64,000 bases of DNA from CAZGAH01 sp964523295 (GCA_964523295.1 CAZGAH010000003.1:67808-131807), one strand, 5' to 3'; counted from the first letter of the stretch, positions 42,569-52,381 are shown. A program made the numbers and translations. Notes: a model not told the origin generated them from the sequence alone.

Positions 42569-43096
42569 TCAGAATAGCCGGTATTGGTCGCCCCGTTTAG
42601 GGGATGGTTTTCGGGAATCGCGTTCGGCGTCCTGATTCTGCGGCTTGGCGCTGTTCGGCGCCGTAGCGCTGGCCGGTGGTTCGGGATGCGGTGGAGCGGG
42701 TCTGGCCGCCGCGGGCTGCGTGACCGTCGGCGATGCTGGTCTGTGCGGTGCAGGTGCAGGTTTGGGCTGTGCTGGCGAGGGTTCGGGTTCTTGCGCGGGA
42801 ATGGGCTGCGCTGACGCGGGTTCGGGAGACGCGGGCCGCGCAGGCGCGGGGAGAGGCTGCGTCGAGGGGGGGGAGGGGGGAATGAGTTCCTGGCCGGCTG
42901 GCGGCACCGGCACGGTCGCCTGGCGTGCCACGGCGTCAGCCCGCCTGGCACCGGCATGCTCGTCGGGGTCCTTGCCCAGCCGATACGAAAACAAGGGACA
43001 ATCGACGTGCTCGCAGGCGTCGACTTCCTTGCTGACGCCTCCCGAGCATTCGAGGCATTTTTTTCGGATAGCGCGCAACGGCGTCATTTTGACCAT
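42569..43096 (-). CDS. Hypothetical protein with N-terminal Cys motifs and long Pro/Ala-rich tail
   Basis: 175 residues. The N-terminus MTPLRAIRKKCLECSGG with VDACEHVDCPLFSYRLGK has four Cys arranged as CxxC plus CxxxxC, a pattern seen in small conserved proteins of Desulfovibrio and phages and likely to bind zinc. From about residue 60 to 165 the sequence is a Pro/Ala repeat (PAPxP, PSPAQP). The end is basic (SPKRGDQYRLF). Start at 43096 is taken; MTPL (43087) is an alternative. The globular part is real-looking; the tail is low complexity. Function unknown. Confidence 0.6.
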   Translation of the reverse strand: MVKMTPLRAIRKKCLECSGGVSKEVDACEHVDCPLFSYRLGKDPDEHAGARRADAVARQATVPVPPAGQELIPPSPPSTQPLPAPARPASPEPASAQPIPAQEPEPSPAQPKPAPAPHRPASPTVTQPAAARPAPPHPEPPASATAPNSAKPQNQDAERDSRKPSPKRGDQYRLF

Positions 43097-43605
43097 ACCT
43101 GCTCCCCGCCAGGTTCCTCGGAGCGTAGCCCCGGGTTTTCCCGGCGGTCTTTTCTTAGCGCCCTGACAGCGTCACTGCAAGCCCCCGAGCGTGAGTATCG
43201 TCTCGAAAAGGCGTATCTCGCCTTTTCAGCATTTTTTCCCGAGGGCAATGCATCATTGTACCGCTGTGCAATCGATATGGGTGTAGCGGAGGTGCGCCGC
43301 AACCGTCCGAACAAGGGGAAAAGCCATGAACGTGGAGTATGTCCTGTCCATTACAACTTCATGACCGATACCTTACGACGCAGCGTTCGCTCAATGTCGG
43401 GGTTTGTGTTTACGGAGACCTTATCATTCTGACATTACTCGAAAACATATTTACGATCTCTCGAAATCTGGCCTTCATGCCGAAGTTAGAGCAGTGGAAA
43501 AGTCGGAAAAAAAATCCCTCCAGCCGCGGGCGGGGTAGATTTCTTTTTCATTTTGGGCTATACATCAACTTACGGAAAAACTCTGACCCTGCGAGGAGAA
43601 CGAAC
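43097..43605. other. Intergenic region upstream of the T6SS cluster
   Basis: About 510 bases. The section 43420-43480 is AT-rich and should hold the T6SS promoter. No sigma-54 -24/-12 element with proper spacing was found, and no RNA gene. Small frames here are not supported. Confidence 0.4.
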
Positions 43606-44103
43606 ATGGCTAAAGAAGGCTCTGTCGCCCCCAAAGAACGGGTAAACATAACATACAAGCCCGCTACTGGCGACGCCAAAGAAGAAGTGGAACTGCCGCT
43701 GAAGCTCCTGGTGATGAGCGACTTCACCTTGCGACCGGACAACCGGCTTGTCGAGGATCGCCAGCCTGTGAGCGTGGACAAGGACAATTTCAACGATGTG
43801 CTCAAGGCGCAGGATCTGGAGCTGAATATGTCCGTGGCCAACCGTCTGACGGAGCCCGGCGCTGACGGAGAGACCCCGTCCATGGCGGTGAAGTTGAAGT
43901 TCGACAGCATCAATGATTTCAAGCCGGACGCCATCGTACAGAAGGTTCCGGAGCTGAAGAAGCTGCTGGATCTGCGCGAGGCGCTCAAAGCGGTCAAGGC
44001 GCCGCTGGGCAACGTGCCCGAGTTCCGCAAGAAGATTCAGGACATGGTCAAAGACGACGGCGCGCGTGAACGGCTGTTGAAAGAACTCGGCATGTCGGAG
44101 TAA
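43606..44103 (+). CDS. tssB: T6SS contractile sheath small subunit TssB (VipA)
   Basis: 165 residues, GAGGAG upstream of the ATG at 43606. With TssC it builds the contractile sheath in the cytoplasm. Family features: RVNITYKPATGDAKEEVELPL, LKLLVMSDFTLRPD, the RQPVSVDKDNFNDVL segment, and a C-terminal helical region (VPELKKLLDLREALKAVKAPL, FRKKIQDMV). Length matches TssB. It is followed by tssC 12 bases on, the canonical order. Confidence 0.94.
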   Translation: MAKEGSVAPKERVNITYKPATGDAKEEVELPLKLLVMSDFTLRPDNRLVEDRQPVSVDKDNFNDVLKAQDLELNMSVANRLTEPGADGETPSMAVKLKFDSINDFKPDAIVQKVPELKKLLDLREALKAVKAPLGNVPEFRKKIQDMVKDDGARERLLKELGMSE

Positions 44104-44115
44104 AGGAGCCAGACT

Positions 44116-45609
44116 ATGAGTGACGAACAGGCTGCACAGCAGACGCAAGCCCAGCCGGCCGCCGCGACGGCCGCGCCGGATTCGCTTCTGGACGACATCA
44201 TCCAGGCCACGAACATCAAGCCCTCGGATGAGTATTATTCCACGGCCAAGGCCGGAATCCAGGCCTTTCTGGAGGAAATGCTCAAACCCGAGCGCTCCGG
44301 TGATAAGATATCCGCGGCCGCCATCGATCAGATGATTGCGGAGATAGACAAGAAGCTCTCCAATCAGATGAACGAAGTACTCCACAACCGCGATTTCCAG
44401 AAGCTGGAATCCGCGTGGCGGTCCTTGAAGTATCTGGTGGATCACACGGACTTCCGTGAGAACATCAAGATCGACATCATGAACTGCACCAAAGAAGACC
44501 TGCTCAACGACTTCGAGGACGCCCCCGAGGTGACGAAGTCGGGTCTGTACCGCAACGTCTACACCGCGGAATATGGCCAGTTCGGCGGCAAGCCCTACGG
44601 CGCCATGGTCGCCAACTTCGACTTCGGCCCCGGCCCCCAGGACGTCAAGTTGTTGCAGTACGTGTCCAGCGTCTCGGCCATGTCGCACGCGCCGTTCTTC
44701 GCCTCGGCCGGAAAGGAGTTTTTCGGCATCGAGGACTGGGCCAAGCTGCCCGACCTCAAGGACCTTCATGCCATTTTCGAGTCGCCGCAGTACATCAAGT
44801 GGAACTCCTTCCGCGAGTCCGAGGACGCGCGCTATACGGCCCTGACCCTGCCGCGGTTCCTGCTTCGCCTGCCCTACGGTCCGGAGACCGACCCGGCCAA
44901 GACCTTCAACTTCAAGGAAGACGTCTCCGGCGGCAACGAGGACTTCTGCTGGGGCAACACCGCCTTCGCCCTGGCCTCGCGCCTGACCGACAGCTTCGCC
45001 AAGTACCGCTGGTGTACGAACATCATTGGTCCGCAAGGCGGCGGCGCGGTGGAAGACCTGCCCATCTATCAGTTCGAGGCCATGGGTGCCATCCAGACCA
45101 AAATCCCGACGGAAATCCTCATCTCCGAGCGCCGCGAATATGAACTCTCCGAGGAGGGCTTCATCTCGCTGACCATGCGCAAGGGCTCGGACAACGCCGC
45201 GTTCTTCTCGGCCAACTCCTGCCAGAAAGCCAAATTCTTCGGCACCTCCAAGGAAGGCAAGGAGGCCGAACTCAACTACCGCCTCTCCACACAGCTGCCG
45301 TACATGATGATCGTCAACCGTCTGGCCCATTACATCAAGGTCATTCAGCGCGAAAACATCGGCACCTGGAAGGAGCGCTCCGACCTGGAATCCGAACTCA
45401 ACAAGTGGGTCAGCCAGTACGTCACCGAGATGGACAATCCCGATCCGGCGGTCCGCAGCCGCCGTCCGTTGCGGATGTGCAAGATCGAAGTCAAGGACGT
45501 CGAAGGTGATCCAGGCTGGTATAGCGTGGGCATGAAGTTGCGTCCTCATTTCAAGTACATGGGCGCCTTCTTCACCCTGTCGCTGGTCGGCAAGCTGGAA
45601 AAGCAGTAG
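44116..45609 (+). CDS. tssC: T6SS contractile sheath large subunit TssC (VipB)
   Basis: 497 residues, the normal length. Hallmarks: LLDDIIQATNIKPSDEYY at the start, FQKLESAWRSLKYLVDHTDF, GLYRNVYTAEYGQFGGKPYG, KYRWCTNIIGPQGGGAVEDLP and ISLTMRKGSDNAAFFSANSC. The C-terminus RPHFKYMGAFFTLSLVGKL is typical. It assembles with TssB into a sheath whose contraction drives the Hcp tube. The ribosome site GGAG lies 8 bases before the ATG. Confidence 0.96.
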   Translation: MSDEQAAQQTQAQPAAATAAPDSLLDDIIQATNIKPSDEYYSTAKAGIQAFLEEMLKPERSGDKISAAAIDQMIAEIDKKLSNQMNEVLHNRDFQKLESAWRSLKYLVDHTDFRENIKIDIMNCTKEDLLNDFEDAPEVTKSGLYRNVYTAEYGQFGGKPYGAMVANFDFGPGPQDVKLLQYVSSVSAMSHAPFFASAGKEFFGIEDWAKLPDLKDLHAIFESPQYIKWNSFRESEDARYTALTLPRFLLRLPYGPETDPAKTFNFKEDVSGGNEDFCWGNTAFALASRLTDSFAKYRWCTNIIGPQGGGAVEDLPIYQFEAMGAIQTKIPTEILISERREYELSEEGFISLTMRKGSDNAAFFSANSCQKAKFFGTSKEGKEAELNYRLSTQLPYMMIVNRLAHYIKVIQRENIGTWKERSDLESELNKWVSQYVTEMDNPDPAVRSRRPLRMCKIEVKDVEGDPGWYSVGMKLRPHFKYMGAFFTLSLVGKLEKQ

Positions 45610-45692
45610 CGGGAACTGCGGTGAGGCGCGCGCGTGCGCCTGCGCAGGCAACATAACGCCGCCGTTCAACACTCAGACCAGGAGGAAACACC

Positions 45693-46181
45693 ATGGCTCT
45701 TACGTCGTATGCAAAAGTAACCGGAAAAAAATCGGGCGAGATCAAAGGCAGCTGCCAGCAGGGCGGAGACAAGAAAGACAAAATTCTGGTCTATGGCATC
45801 AAGCACGACGTCACTATCCCGCGTGACAACCTGACCGGCCTCCCCACCGGCCAGCGCGTGCATTCGCCCTTCGTCATCACCAAGTCGGTGGACAAGGCCA
45901 GCCCCAATCTGTACAAACTGTGCACCACGGGCGAACATTGCGACGTCGAAGTCGACTACTACCGCATCAAGGAAGACGGCACGGAAGAGAAATACTACAC
46001 CGTCAAGCTCGCAGACGCCATTGTTGTGGCCATGAATCACTGGAAGCTCAACGTCCTGAATCCCGACAACAAACCCTTTGAAGATTCGGAAGACGTCGCC
46101 TTCACCTATTCCAAGATCACCTGGAACTTCGCTGACGGCAACATCGAACATACCGACGACTGGAAAGGCGGAGGCAAGTAG
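45693..46181 (+). CDS. hcp: T6SS inner tube protein Hcp
   Basis: 162 residues. Forms hexameric rings of the T6SS tube and is exported. The N-terminus MALTSYAKVTGKKSGEIKGS, then HDVTIPRDNLTGLPTGQRVHSPFVITKSVDKASPNL-type strands (HSPFVITK and DKASP are the Hcp signature), and a C-terminal strand FTYSKITWNF. GGAGG is upstream of the ATG. A hairpin, GGAGGC with GCCTCC, overlaps the stop codon and may separate Hcp expression from the following genes. The last residues HTDDWKGGGK lack an obvious extension domain, so this is the structural Hcp. Confidence 0.95.
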   Translation: MALTSYAKVTGKKSGEIKGSCQQGGDKKDKILVYGIKHDVTIPRDNLTGLPTGQRVHSPFVITKSVDKASPNLYKLCTTGEHCDVEVDYYRIKEDGTEEKYYTVKLADAIVVAMNHWKLNVLNPDNKPFEDSEDVAFTYSKITWNFADGNIEHTDDWKGGGK

Positions 46182-46421
46182 CCTCCATTGACGCCTGGAG
46201 CACGGCGTTGCCGTCTGCTCCATGCCGCTGCCGGGGCCGGGGGGGAAGGTCCACCCGGTTCCGGCGCATATTGCCGGGCCGAACGATCACCACGTGACGG
46301 GGATGCAGGATGCAGCCCTGGAATGGACTGGTCAACTGAGGCGGACATCGAATTCCGGTGACAGGGAGCCGCATCCGCCCGGCACCCGCCACCAACCGGC
46401 GCAGCAGAGCAACACGGAACC

Positions 46422-46844
46422 ATGCACGACAAACGCCTGCTCGAACGCATCCGCGACTACGCCCTCAACCCTGATCAGGAGCGGCGAGGCGAGGCGGACG
46501 TGCCCACGCTCATGGCCTCCGTGCTCGCCCATGTCCGGCGCATTCTCAATACCAAAGCAGGCTCGGTGCTCATCGACGAAAATTACGGTCTCTCGGACTT
46601 CACCAACCTGGCCAGCTCGTTCGCCTCGGAGAGCGTACGCGATCTGCAGGAAGAGATATCCAGCCAGATCATGAAGTACGAGCCGCGCATCAAGGACGTG
46701 CGGGTCGACTTCGTCGAACAGCGCGAGGACGTGCTCTCCCTGCGGTTCAAGATTTCCGGCCGCTTCGATCTTGAGAGCCGGAATACGCCGGTGGTATTCG
46801 AGAGCGTGGTCCAGTCCGACGGTAAAATCTCCATAACCAGCTGA
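46422..46844 (+). CDS. tssE: T6SS baseplate component TssE (gp25-like)
   Basis: 140 residues. gp25/lysozyme-like baseplate protein: HDKRLLERIRDYALNPDQER, GSVLIDENYGLSDFTNLAS, and the conserved QEEISSQIMKYEPRIKDVRV followed by LSLRFKISGRF, the gp25 core. It anchors the sheath to the baseplate. It lies 240 bases after hcp (weak ribosome site) and 19 bases before tssF. Confidence 0.9.
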   Translation: MHDKRLLERIRDYALNPDQERRGEADVPTLMASVLAHVRRILNTKAGSVLIDENYGLSDFTNLASSFASESVRDLQEEISSQIMKYEPRIKDVRVDFVEQREDVLSLRFKISGRFDLESRNTPVVFESVVQSDGKISITS

Positions 46845-46863
46845 ATCCGGCCTATACCCGACG

Positions 46864-48597
46864 ATGATAACCCCGTACTATCAACAGGAGCTGCAAAACC
46901 TCAAGGAACTCGCCGTCGAGTTCGCCAAGGCCCATCCCGCGCTGGCACCACTGCTCAGCGGACCGTCCACCGACCCTGACGTAGAGCGGCTGCTCGAGGG
47001 CTCGGCCTTTCTCACCGGCCTGGTGCGAGAAAAACTCGATGACGAATTTCCCGAAATTGTCCACAACCTTCTCGAGCTGGTCTTTCCGCACTATCTGCGG
47101 CCTATTCCCTCCACGGCCATCATCCAGTTCACGCCCAAGACCGGTCTGAAGGAGATTCTCAGCGTCAAGGCCGGCACGACCGTTGCCTCGGTCCCGGTCA
47201 AAGGCACCAAGTGCCTGTTCACGACCAGCCTGGACGTGGATCTGCAACCCCTGGAGATCACCTCCGCCTCGCTGCAACGCACGCCCGGCCAGCCGCCGGC
47301 GGCGCGCATCGGGTTCGAGCTGCACGGCATGAGGCTCAAGGACTGGAACCCGCAGCGGCTGCGCATGCTCATCGGCGGATCGTTCGCCCAGGCTGCGGAT
47401 CGCTTCCATCTGCTCATGCGCTTCACCAGCGCCATTCATATCCTGCCACAGGAAGGCGGCTCGCCCGTGACCTTGAACAAGCGCAACCTCAGGCCTGTCG
47501 GCTTCGGAGGCGGCGAGGCACTGCTGCCTTACCCTTCGCAGGCTTTTTCCGGGTACCGCATCCTCCAGGAGTATTTCATTCTTCCGCATAAATTTCTTTT
47601 TTTCGATGTCACCGGGCTCGATCAATGGACGACGCGCGGCGACGGCACCCGCTTCGAGGTGGTCTTCGAGCTGGGCAAGATTCCGGACGATGTGCCGGAG
47701 TTCAAGCGCGAGCACTTCATCCTCTCGGCCACGCCCGCGGTCAACCTCTTTCCCCATGGCGCGGAGCCGATCCTGCTGGATCACCGCCAGCAGGAATACC
47801 GCATCCGCCCCAGCGACCAGCAGGCCCAGAATTATCAGGTCTACTCGGTCTCCACGGTCACCGGATTCGCCGCAGGCACGGTCAAGCAGAAAAAATACGT
47901 GCCCTTCGAAATGTTTCTGCCGGCATCCTCCGAAACCTCCTCGTACCATGTCATCCGCAAAATATCGGCCATGGACGAGACCGTGGAGCAGTATCTGACC
48001 ATCGCCTACGACATGGAGGGCGCTCCGCCCGAGCCGGAGACCCTTTCGCTGGAGCTGGTCTGCTCCAACTTCCGGCTCCCGGAAAATCTCCAGATCGGTG
48101 ACATCTCCCAGCCGACCGAGAGTTCGCCGACCCTGTGCGAATTCAAGAACATCAGCCGGACCACGGCGGCCGTGCAGCCGCCCATCGGCAAGGATCTGCT
48201 CTGGCGACTGCTCTCGCACGTCTCGCTCAACTATCTGCCCATAGCCGACGCCAAGAACCTTAAGGCCCTGCTCCGGCTGTACATCTTCCCGGACACGCGC
48301 GACCGGGCCTCGGTGGTGGCCAATTCCAAGCGCGTCGACGGCATCCAGGATTTCAGCTCCACCATTGCCGACCGCATCATCTACGGATACGTCATCCGCG
48401 GGCAGGATCTCAAGCTCACGGTCAACAGCCAGAATTTCGCCAGCCTGGGCGACATGTATCTGTTCGGCTCCGTTCTCGACGCCTTTTTCAGCGGATATTG
48501 TACCCTGAACACTTTTACCCGCCTGGAGATGCTCGACATGCTCACGGGCGAGGTCTACCAATGGCCGATCAGATCCGGGGACCGTCCCTTGCTTTAA
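46864..48597 (+). CDS. tssF: T6SS baseplate protein TssF
   Basis: 577 residues, the usual length. N-terminus MITPYYQQELQNLKELAVEF is the TssF signature, followed by DPDVERLLEGSAFLTGLV and LDDEFPEIVHNLLELVFPHYLRP. TssF forms a wedge with TssG and TssK in the cytoplasmic baseplate. The next gene, tssG, starts inside its last 37 bases, so the two are translationally coupled. Confidence 0.95.
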   Translation: MITPYYQQELQNLKELAVEFAKAHPALAPLLSGPSTDPDVERLLEGSAFLTGLVREKLDDEFPEIVHNLLELVFPHYLRPIPSTAIIQFTPKTGLKEILSVKAGTTVASVPVKGTKCLFTTSLDVDLQPLEITSASLQRTPGQPPAARIGFELHGMRLKDWNPQRLRMLIGGSFAQAADRFHLLMRFTSAIHILPQEGGSPVTLNKRNLRPVGFGGGEALLPYPSQAFSGYRILQEYFILPHKFLFFDVTGLDQWTTRGDGTRFEVVFELGKIPDDVPEFKREHFILSATPAVNLFPHGAEPILLDHRQQEYRIRPSDQQAQNYQVYSVSTVTGFAAGTVKQKKYVPFEMFLPASSETSSYHVIRKISAMDETVEQYLTIAYDMEGAPPEPETLSLELVCSNFRLPENLQIGDISQPTESSPTLCEFKNISRTTAAVQPPIGKDLLWRLLSHVSLNYLPIADAKNLKALLRLYIFPDTRDRASVVANSKRVDGIQDFSSTIADRIIYGYVIRGQDLKLTVNSQNFASLGDMYLFGSVLDAFFSGYCTLNTFTRLEMLDMLTGEVYQWPIRSGDRPLL

Positions 48598-49592
48598 GAA
48601 AGGATATCACCGCCCGCCCCGCCCGCTATGGTTTCTTCCAGGCCATGCGGCTGCTGCGCTATTTCTTCCAGCACGACGCCGGCCAGCCGGTGGACGAAAC
48701 CTATTTCACCAACCATATCCGGGTCCGACCGGAGCTGTCGCTGGGCTTTCCGGGAACGGACATGACCGGGATTACGGTCAACGAGCGCGACGGACTCCCC
48801 TTTTACCACATCACGGCCACCTTTCTCGGTCTCTACGGTTCGTCGTCGCCGCTGCCCACGTTTTACACCGAAGATTTGATTGACGATGTCAACGACGACG
48901 TCACAGCTACGCGCGAATTTCTCGACATCGTCAATGCTCCCCTCTATCCGCTGCTCATCAAGGCCTGGTTCAAATACAAGCTGTACTATCAGATCAACGC
49001 CTTCAAGAATACCTCGGTCCTTGAGCGACTATTCAGCCTGTTCGGGCTGGGCGTGCCCGAACTCAGGGACCGGGTATCTCGTCCGGAGCGGCTCCTGCGT
49101 TACATCGGCCTGTTCTCCCAGTGGCCGCGCTCCTCCACCGGGCTGACGACGCTCATCTCCGACGTGCTCGGCGGAGCGCGTGTCGAGGTCGAGCCGAACC
49201 TGATCCGGCGCGTGATCATCCCGCCGGACCAGCGCTTTTACATGGGCCAGCGCAACTGCATCCTGGGGGAGGATGCCCACGTGGGAGAACAGATACTCGA
49301 CCGCATGAGCAAGTTCGGCCTGATCATCGGCGAACTCGACGCGGACGCCTTTCACGCCTGCCTGCCGGGCACGGAAACCTTTTCCTGGCTTGTGGAACTT
49401 ATTCACCTGTATGTTTCAACCCCGTTGGAGTGTCACATGGAAATCCGCATCAACCGGACGCAGGTACAGCCCTTCCGGCTTGGCGATCCGCTCTGGTCGG
49501 TTCTCGTGCATGACGCCTGGGTCTATTCAGCGGAACCGCCGGACGACTGTCGGGCGCTTTTTGAACTTAAAATTCACGGGAGCAGACAATGA
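48561..49592 (+). CDS. tssG: T6SS baseplate protein TssG
   Basis: 343 residues from the ATG at 48561, inside tssF. Family features: ARYGFFQAMRLLRYFF near the N-terminus, HIRVRPELSLGFPGTDMTG, ITATFLGLYGSSSPLPTFYTEDL and a C-terminal domain with LGEDAHVGEQILDRMSKF. It completes the wedge with TssF. The stop overlaps the ClpV start by four bases. Confidence 0.94.
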   Translation: MADQIRGPSLALRKDITARPARYGFFQAMRLLRYFFQHDAGQPVDETYFTNHIRVRPELSLGFPGTDMTGITVNERDGLPFYHITATFLGLYGSSSPLPTFYTEDLIDDVNDDVTATREFLDIVNAPLYPLLIKAWFKYKLYYQINAFKNTSVLERLFSLFGLGVPELRDRVSRPERLLRYIGLFSQWPRSSTGLTTLISDVLGGARVEVEPNLIRRVIIPPDQRFYMGQRNCILGEDAHVGEQILDRMSKFGLIIGELDADAFHACLPGTETFSWLVELIHLYVSTPLECHMEIRINRTQVQPFRLGDPLWSVLVHDAWVYSAEPPDDCRALFELKIHGSRQ

Positions 49593-52216
49593 TCAACGTC
49601 GACATCAGAGCACTGTTGCTGAAGATGAACCCCTTTTGCACTGCGGCGCTCCAGAATGCGGCTGGTTTGTGCGTCTCGCGTACGAACTATGAAGTCATGA
49701 TCGAGCATTTTCTGCTCAAATGCATCGAAAACGACAAAAGCGACCTGACCTTGCTGCTCAAGCGTTTCGAGATCGATCCAGCCCGCTTTGCCATGGCCGT
49801 AAACCGCACGCTGGAAGAAGCCAAAACCGGCAACGCCGGAAAGCCGCTGTTCTCGCCTTTGCTGGTAGAACTTACCGAGGACGCCTGGCTGGTCTCCTCC
49901 ATCGACATGGGCGAGCCCCTGGTCCGCTCCGGCGCCTTCCTCGCCGCCATCGCCGCCCGACCATCCTTCTACGCCTCGGGGTTGCAGTCCGATCTGCTGC
50001 GCACGCTCTCCAAGGACGTCATCCTCAAGGAATTTTACCCGACCACGCGCGACTCGGTCGAAGCCAGGGCGCCGGGTGAGGCCAAAGCGGGCGCCGCCCC
50101 CGGCGCTCCGGCCGGGCCCACCGGCGAGGGATCCTTTCTGGCCCGCTTCTGCCAGGATTTCACCGCCTCGGCCCAGGCCGGCAAGATCGACCCCGTCTTC
50201 GGGCGCGACGAAGAAATCCGCCAGGTCATCGACATCCTGGCCCGGCGCCGCAAGAACAACCCCATCCTCGTCGGTGAGCCCGGCGTGGGCAAGACCGCAG
50301 TCATCGAAGGCCTGGCCCTGCGCGTCACGCAGGGTGATGTCCCGGAAATGCTGCTCGGCGTTTCGCTGCTCGGCCTGGACCTCGGCGCGCTTGAGGCCGG
50401 TGCGGGCATGAAGGGCGAATTCGAGAACCGCTTGCGCGGCGTCATCAACGAGGTTAAGGCCTCGCCCAAGCCCATCATCCTGTTCATCGACGAGGCGCAC
50501 ACGCTGGTCGGCGCCGGCGGCGCCGCCGGCGGCAGCGACGCGGCCAACCTGCTCAAGCCGGCGCTGGCGCGCGGCGAACTGCGCACCTGCGCCGCGACCA
50601 CCTGGTCCGAATACAAGAAATACTTCGAAAAAGACCCGGCCCTGGCCCGTCGTTTCCAACTCGTCAACCTCAAGGAGCCCGACGCAGCCACGGCAGAGCT
50701 GATCCTGCAAGGCCTGCGCGGGGCCTTTGAAAAGGCCCACAAGGTAGTCATTCGCGGCGACGCGCTCACCGCCTGCGCCACCTTTGCCGACCGCTACATC
50801 ACCGGCCGCTTTCTCCCGGACAAGGCCATCGACCTGCTCGATACGAGCGCCGCGCGCGTCAAGATCAACATCACCGCCAAACCCGGCCCTGTCGAGGACC
50901 TCGAACAGTCCATCCGGGCTATGGAACGCGTCAAGACGATCATGGATCGCGACCGCGAGAACAACGTTGTCGTCGATGAAGAGAAATACAAGGCCAACGA
51001 CGACGCTCTGGCCGAAAAGCGGACCGCGCTCGAGGCCATCACTGCGCGCTGGAAAACCGAACAGCAGGCAGCGCAGCAGGTCATCGAGCTGCGCGACAAG
51101 GTCCACGAGGCAGCCCCCGAGGACAAGGACGCTGCCAAGGCCGAGCTGACCAAGGCCGACGAGGCGTTGACCGCCACGCGCGGCGAAGGTTCACTCATCC
51201 AGATCGAGGTCACGCCCGACGTCGTGGCCCTGGTCGTATCCGACTGGACCGGCATCCCGCTCGGCAAAGTCCAGCGCGACGAGTCTGAAACCGTGCTGCA
51301 TCTGGCCGAGAAGCTGGAAGAGCGCATCAAGGGCCAGGACATGGCCATTGACGCCGTTACCCGCATGATCAAGGCCTCTAAGGCCGGCATCCGCAATCCC
51401 GACCAGCCCATCGGCGTCTTTCTGCTCGTCGGCCCCAGCGGCACGGGCAAAACCGAAACCTCCCTGGTCCTGGCCGACCTCCTGTTCGGCGGCCAGCACA
51501 ACATCGTCACCATCAACATGACCGAATTCACGGAAGGCCATACCGTCAGCCGGCTCATCGGTTCGCCTCCCGGCTACGTCGGTTTTGGCGAGGGCGGAAT
51601 GCTCACCGAGGCCGTGCGCCAGCGACCCTACAGCGTGGTGGTCCTCGACGAGGCGGAAAAGGCCCATCTCAGCGTCATGGAACTCTTCTACCAGGTCTTC
51701 GACAAAGGCGTGCTCCACGACGGCGAGGGCAAGGAAATCAGCTTCAAGAATACCGTCATCATGCTCACCAGCAATCTGGGCTCGGATGTCATCCAGGAAA
51801 TGACCAATACGGACACCCCGCCCCCGTCCGACGCCGTGATCTCGGCCCTGCGGCCGCTGCTTTCCCAGCATTTCAAGCCCGCGCTGCTGGCCAGGATGAC
51901 CATCGTACCCTACTGTTCGCTGAACGAAGAGGCCTTGCGCAAGATTTCCTTGCTCAAGCTCCAGCAGCTCGCCAAGACCATGTACAACAACAACCGGATG
52001 CAGCTCCTCTGGGACGACGCCGTGCCCGAGGCCATCGCCAAGGCCTGCACCACGGTGGAAACCGGGGCTCGCAATATCGAAATCATCCTCAACGACAACG
52101 TCCTGCCACGGCTCTCCCAGCAAATTCTGGAGAGCCTGAGCAAGGGCGATATGCCCGCCAAGGCCAGGCTCACCCTGGCCGAGGACGGAGAGATAGCGAT
52201 CGCATTCGAGGAGTAG
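49589..52216 (+). CDS. clpV: T6SS ATPase TssH (ClpV)
   Basis: 875 residues. Disassembles contracted sheath for reuse. N-terminal Clp_N region (1-150), first AAA module with Walker A GEPGVGKT and Walker B ILFIDEAHTLVGAGG, then a coiled-coil middle domain (about 405-500). The second AAA module has Walker A GPSGTGKT, VVLDEAEKAHLSV and the C-terminal D2-small domain. The phrase ASLTRMT-type (LLARMTIVPY) and EIILNDNVLPRLSQQ are ClpV-like, and the adjacency to tssG supports ClpV over ClpB. The ATG overlaps the tssG stop. Confidence 0.95.
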   Translation: MINVDIRALLLKMNPFCTAALQNAAGLCVSRTNYEVMIEHFLLKCIENDKSDLTLLLKRFEIDPARFAMAVNRTLEEAKTGNAGKPLFSPLLVELTEDAWLVSSIDMGEPLVRSGAFLAAIAARPSFYASGLQSDLLRTLSKDVILKEFYPTTRDSVEARAPGEAKAGAAPGAPAGPTGEGSFLARFCQDFTASAQAGKIDPVFGRDEEIRQVIDILARRRKNNPILVGEPGVGKTAVIEGLALRVTQGDVPEMLLGVSLLGLDLGALEAGAGMKGEFENRLRGVINEVKASPKPIILFIDEAHTLVGAGGAAGGSDAANLLKPALARGELRTCAATTWSEYKKYFEKDPALARRFQLVNLKEPDAATAELILQGLRGAFEKAHKVVIRGDALTACATFADRYITGRFLPDKAIDLLDTSAARVKINITAKPGPVEDLEQSIRAMERVKTIMDRDRENNVVVDEEKYKANDDALAEKRTALEAITARWKTEQQAAQQVIELRDKVHEAAPEDKDAAKAELTKADEALTATRGEGSLIQIEVTPDVVALVVSDWTGIPLGKVQRDESETVLHLAEKLEERIKGQDMAIDAVTRMIKASKAGIRNPDQPIGVFLLVGPSGTGKTETSLVLADLLFGGQHNIVTINMTEFTEGHTVSRLIGSPPGYVGFGEGGMLTEAVRQRPYSVVVLDEAEKAHLSVMELFYQVFDKGVLHDGEGKEISFKNTVIMLTSNLGSDVIQEMTNTDTPPPSDAVISALRPLLSQHFKPALLARMTIVPYCSLNEEALRKISLLKLQQLAKTMYNNNRMQLLWDDAVPEAIAKACTTVETGARNIEIILNDNVLPRLSQQILESLSKGDMPAKARLTLAEDGEIAIAFEE

Positions 52217-52225
52217 CGGACTTCA

Positions 52226-52258
52226 CAGGGGGGGGAGAGGCGCCAGCCTCCCCCCCTG
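52226..52258 (+). terminator. Hairpin after clpV
   Basis: CAGGGGGGGGAG and CTCCCCCCCTG pair (one extra G) across about ten bases, starting ten bases past the clpV stop. No T-run follows on the plus strand, so termination is not certain; it may be a stabiliser or attenuator between clpV and the next gene. Confidence 0.4.
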
Positions 52259-52381
52259 CGCGCATCCCGGCGCACACGCGGGAGATATGTCACGCCGCCA
52301 CGACCGGACAAAAACCGCCAGACCGCCCCGTCGGCCGGACCGACTCCGCCGCCAGACCTGGCGCCAGCCAAAGGACATGAC

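Noticed and set aside
42412..42600. 62-codon plus-strand gene
   Set aside because: Weak ribosome site, overlaps the convergent Cys/Pro-rich gene and shows no domain.
46170..46186. Terminator after hcp
   Set aside because: The hairpin GGAGGC/GCCTCC overlaps the stop codon but no T-run follows; it may tune expression but is not a clear terminator.
46852..48561. 569-codon minus-strand frame opposite tssF
   Set aside because: Antisense shadow; no domain recognised, while TssF is unmistakable on the plus strand.
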